This document shows, piece by piece, positions 63,470-64,000 of a stretch of DNA of 64,000 bases (position 1 is the stretch's first letter; each line of letters starts with the position of its first letter). The position numbers and the translations under genes were made by a program. Below the pieces are notes generated by a model. It did not search any database, was not told where the DNA came from, and saw only the letters and a list, made by a program, of their open reading frames with translations. The stretch comes from Nannochloropsis salina CCMP1776 (Eukaryota > Sar > Eustigmatophyceae > Eustigmatales > Monodopsidaceae): assembly GCA_004565275.1 (NCBI GenBank), contig SDOX01000017.1, forward strand, positions 229,898 to 293,897, written 5' to 3'.

Positions 63470-64000
63470 TGTGGGCGACCACCAGGACGAGAGGGAGATG
63501 GCGAATCCGGCTTCCCGTCAGCCTGAAGAGACAACTTCGTCAATGGTTTACCTGTGTCAGGTTGCATGAACGGAGGTATCTTCAGTGATTTTTAAAGCGT
63601 CTTCGGACCACATTGTTCAAATAGCAAACATCTCCACTTGCTAAGTGTGTGGACGACGTCGTCGACGGGTGCTGATAATTTTGCTCTTCACTACACCTAC
63701 GTCGCAAGCCTAATTTCGCATCGAGACCAGACCCGCATCTCTGGTCTCGATGCTCTTTACATGCAATCAAGATAGCGTGTGGCGTGTAAATTCATAGACC
63801 TACAGGCCAGAATCCCAAACGTATCTGTAACTCTGGTCGGATCAGTCTTTTTCCCAAAGACTATTCCTTGACCTTCATATCGATTACAACCAGCGAAACT
63901 AAAATGCCAAAAAAATGCACGTATCATAGACAAATGTGATGCATATTGCTATTGCATGATCACTTTCTCGAAATTATTGCAACGAGAGGTACCTGGCACG
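63470..64000. other. Window-end region, 531 bp
   Basis: No gene recognised. AT-rich, with a perfect hairpin near 63718-63753 (listed separately). Promoter of the coiled-coil gene would lie at its left end. Confidence 0.5.
63718..63753. other. Perfect 14-bp hairpin with 8-nt loop
   Basis: Left arm GCATCGAGACCAGA (63718-63731), loop CCCGCATC, right arm TCTGGTCTCGATGC (63740-63753), all 14 pairs matched. It lies outside any gene I can see. It might be part of a small RNA, a 3'-end element or a binding site. Confidence 0.7.

Overview
The window is nuclear DNA of a compact eukaryotic genome, most likely a photosynthetic stramenopile of the eustigmatophyte (Nannochloropsis/Microchloropsis) type. 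The grounds are about 27 protein genes in 64 kb on both strands, few and short GT-AG introns, GC-rich coding DNA with many poly-G/C runs, and at least six proteins that start with a signal peptide followed at once by an A-F, G-F or similar junction, the bipartite plastid leader of algae with complex red plastids. The species call is inference. No transposon, virus-like element, CRISPR array, rRNA or convincing tRNA was seen. A 100-N assembly gap lies at 49948-50047.

Layout. 1-9.4 kb: the 3' end of an unknown gene, the small ER protein Asterix (WDR83OS), ribosomal proteins S6 and P2, a membrane-anchored short-chain dehydrogenase and a plastid-type release factor 3. 10-19 kb: a secreted potato-inhibitor-I gene with two alternative last exons, an SF1 helicase with a plastid-type leader, a secreted Ala/Pro-repeat protein and a TTC33-like TPR protein. 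20-31.7 kb: a 5'-nucleotidase with a plastid-type leader, a membrane-tethered ubiquitin-like protein, two plastid-type proteins of unknown function, an AP2-like prion-like protein and an Obg GTPase. 32.9-41 kb: a probable 2OG-Fe(II) oxygenase, a PH protein, an F-box/Kelch protein and a pseudokinase-TPR fusion. 41.6-58.7 kb: AIR synthase (PurM), MPS1/TTK kinase, adrenodoxin reductase, a two-RRM hnRNP-like protein, a multi-bromodomain protein and amidophosphoribosyltransferase (PurF). 59.5-63.5 kb: a large coiled-coil protein.

Functional links. PurF (step 1) and PurM (step 5) of purine synthesis lie about 13 kb apart, but only PurM has a plastid-type leader. RF3 and Obg serve organelle translation and ribosome assembly, while S6, P2 and Asterix serve cytosolic ribosomes and ER insertion. 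The remaining gene order looks like ordinary eukaryotic mixing, not operons.

Most striking observation: the inhibitor gene at 10107-11489 carries two 93-bp final exons in tandem. Both have a splice acceptor in the same phase and their own stop. They encode 30-residue C-termini that are 23/30 identical, yet 15 of the 23 shared residues use different codons. They differ at the expected reactive-site P1 residue, Arg in one and Met in the other. This looks like an old, selected exon pair that lets one gene make two protease inhibitors of different specificity.
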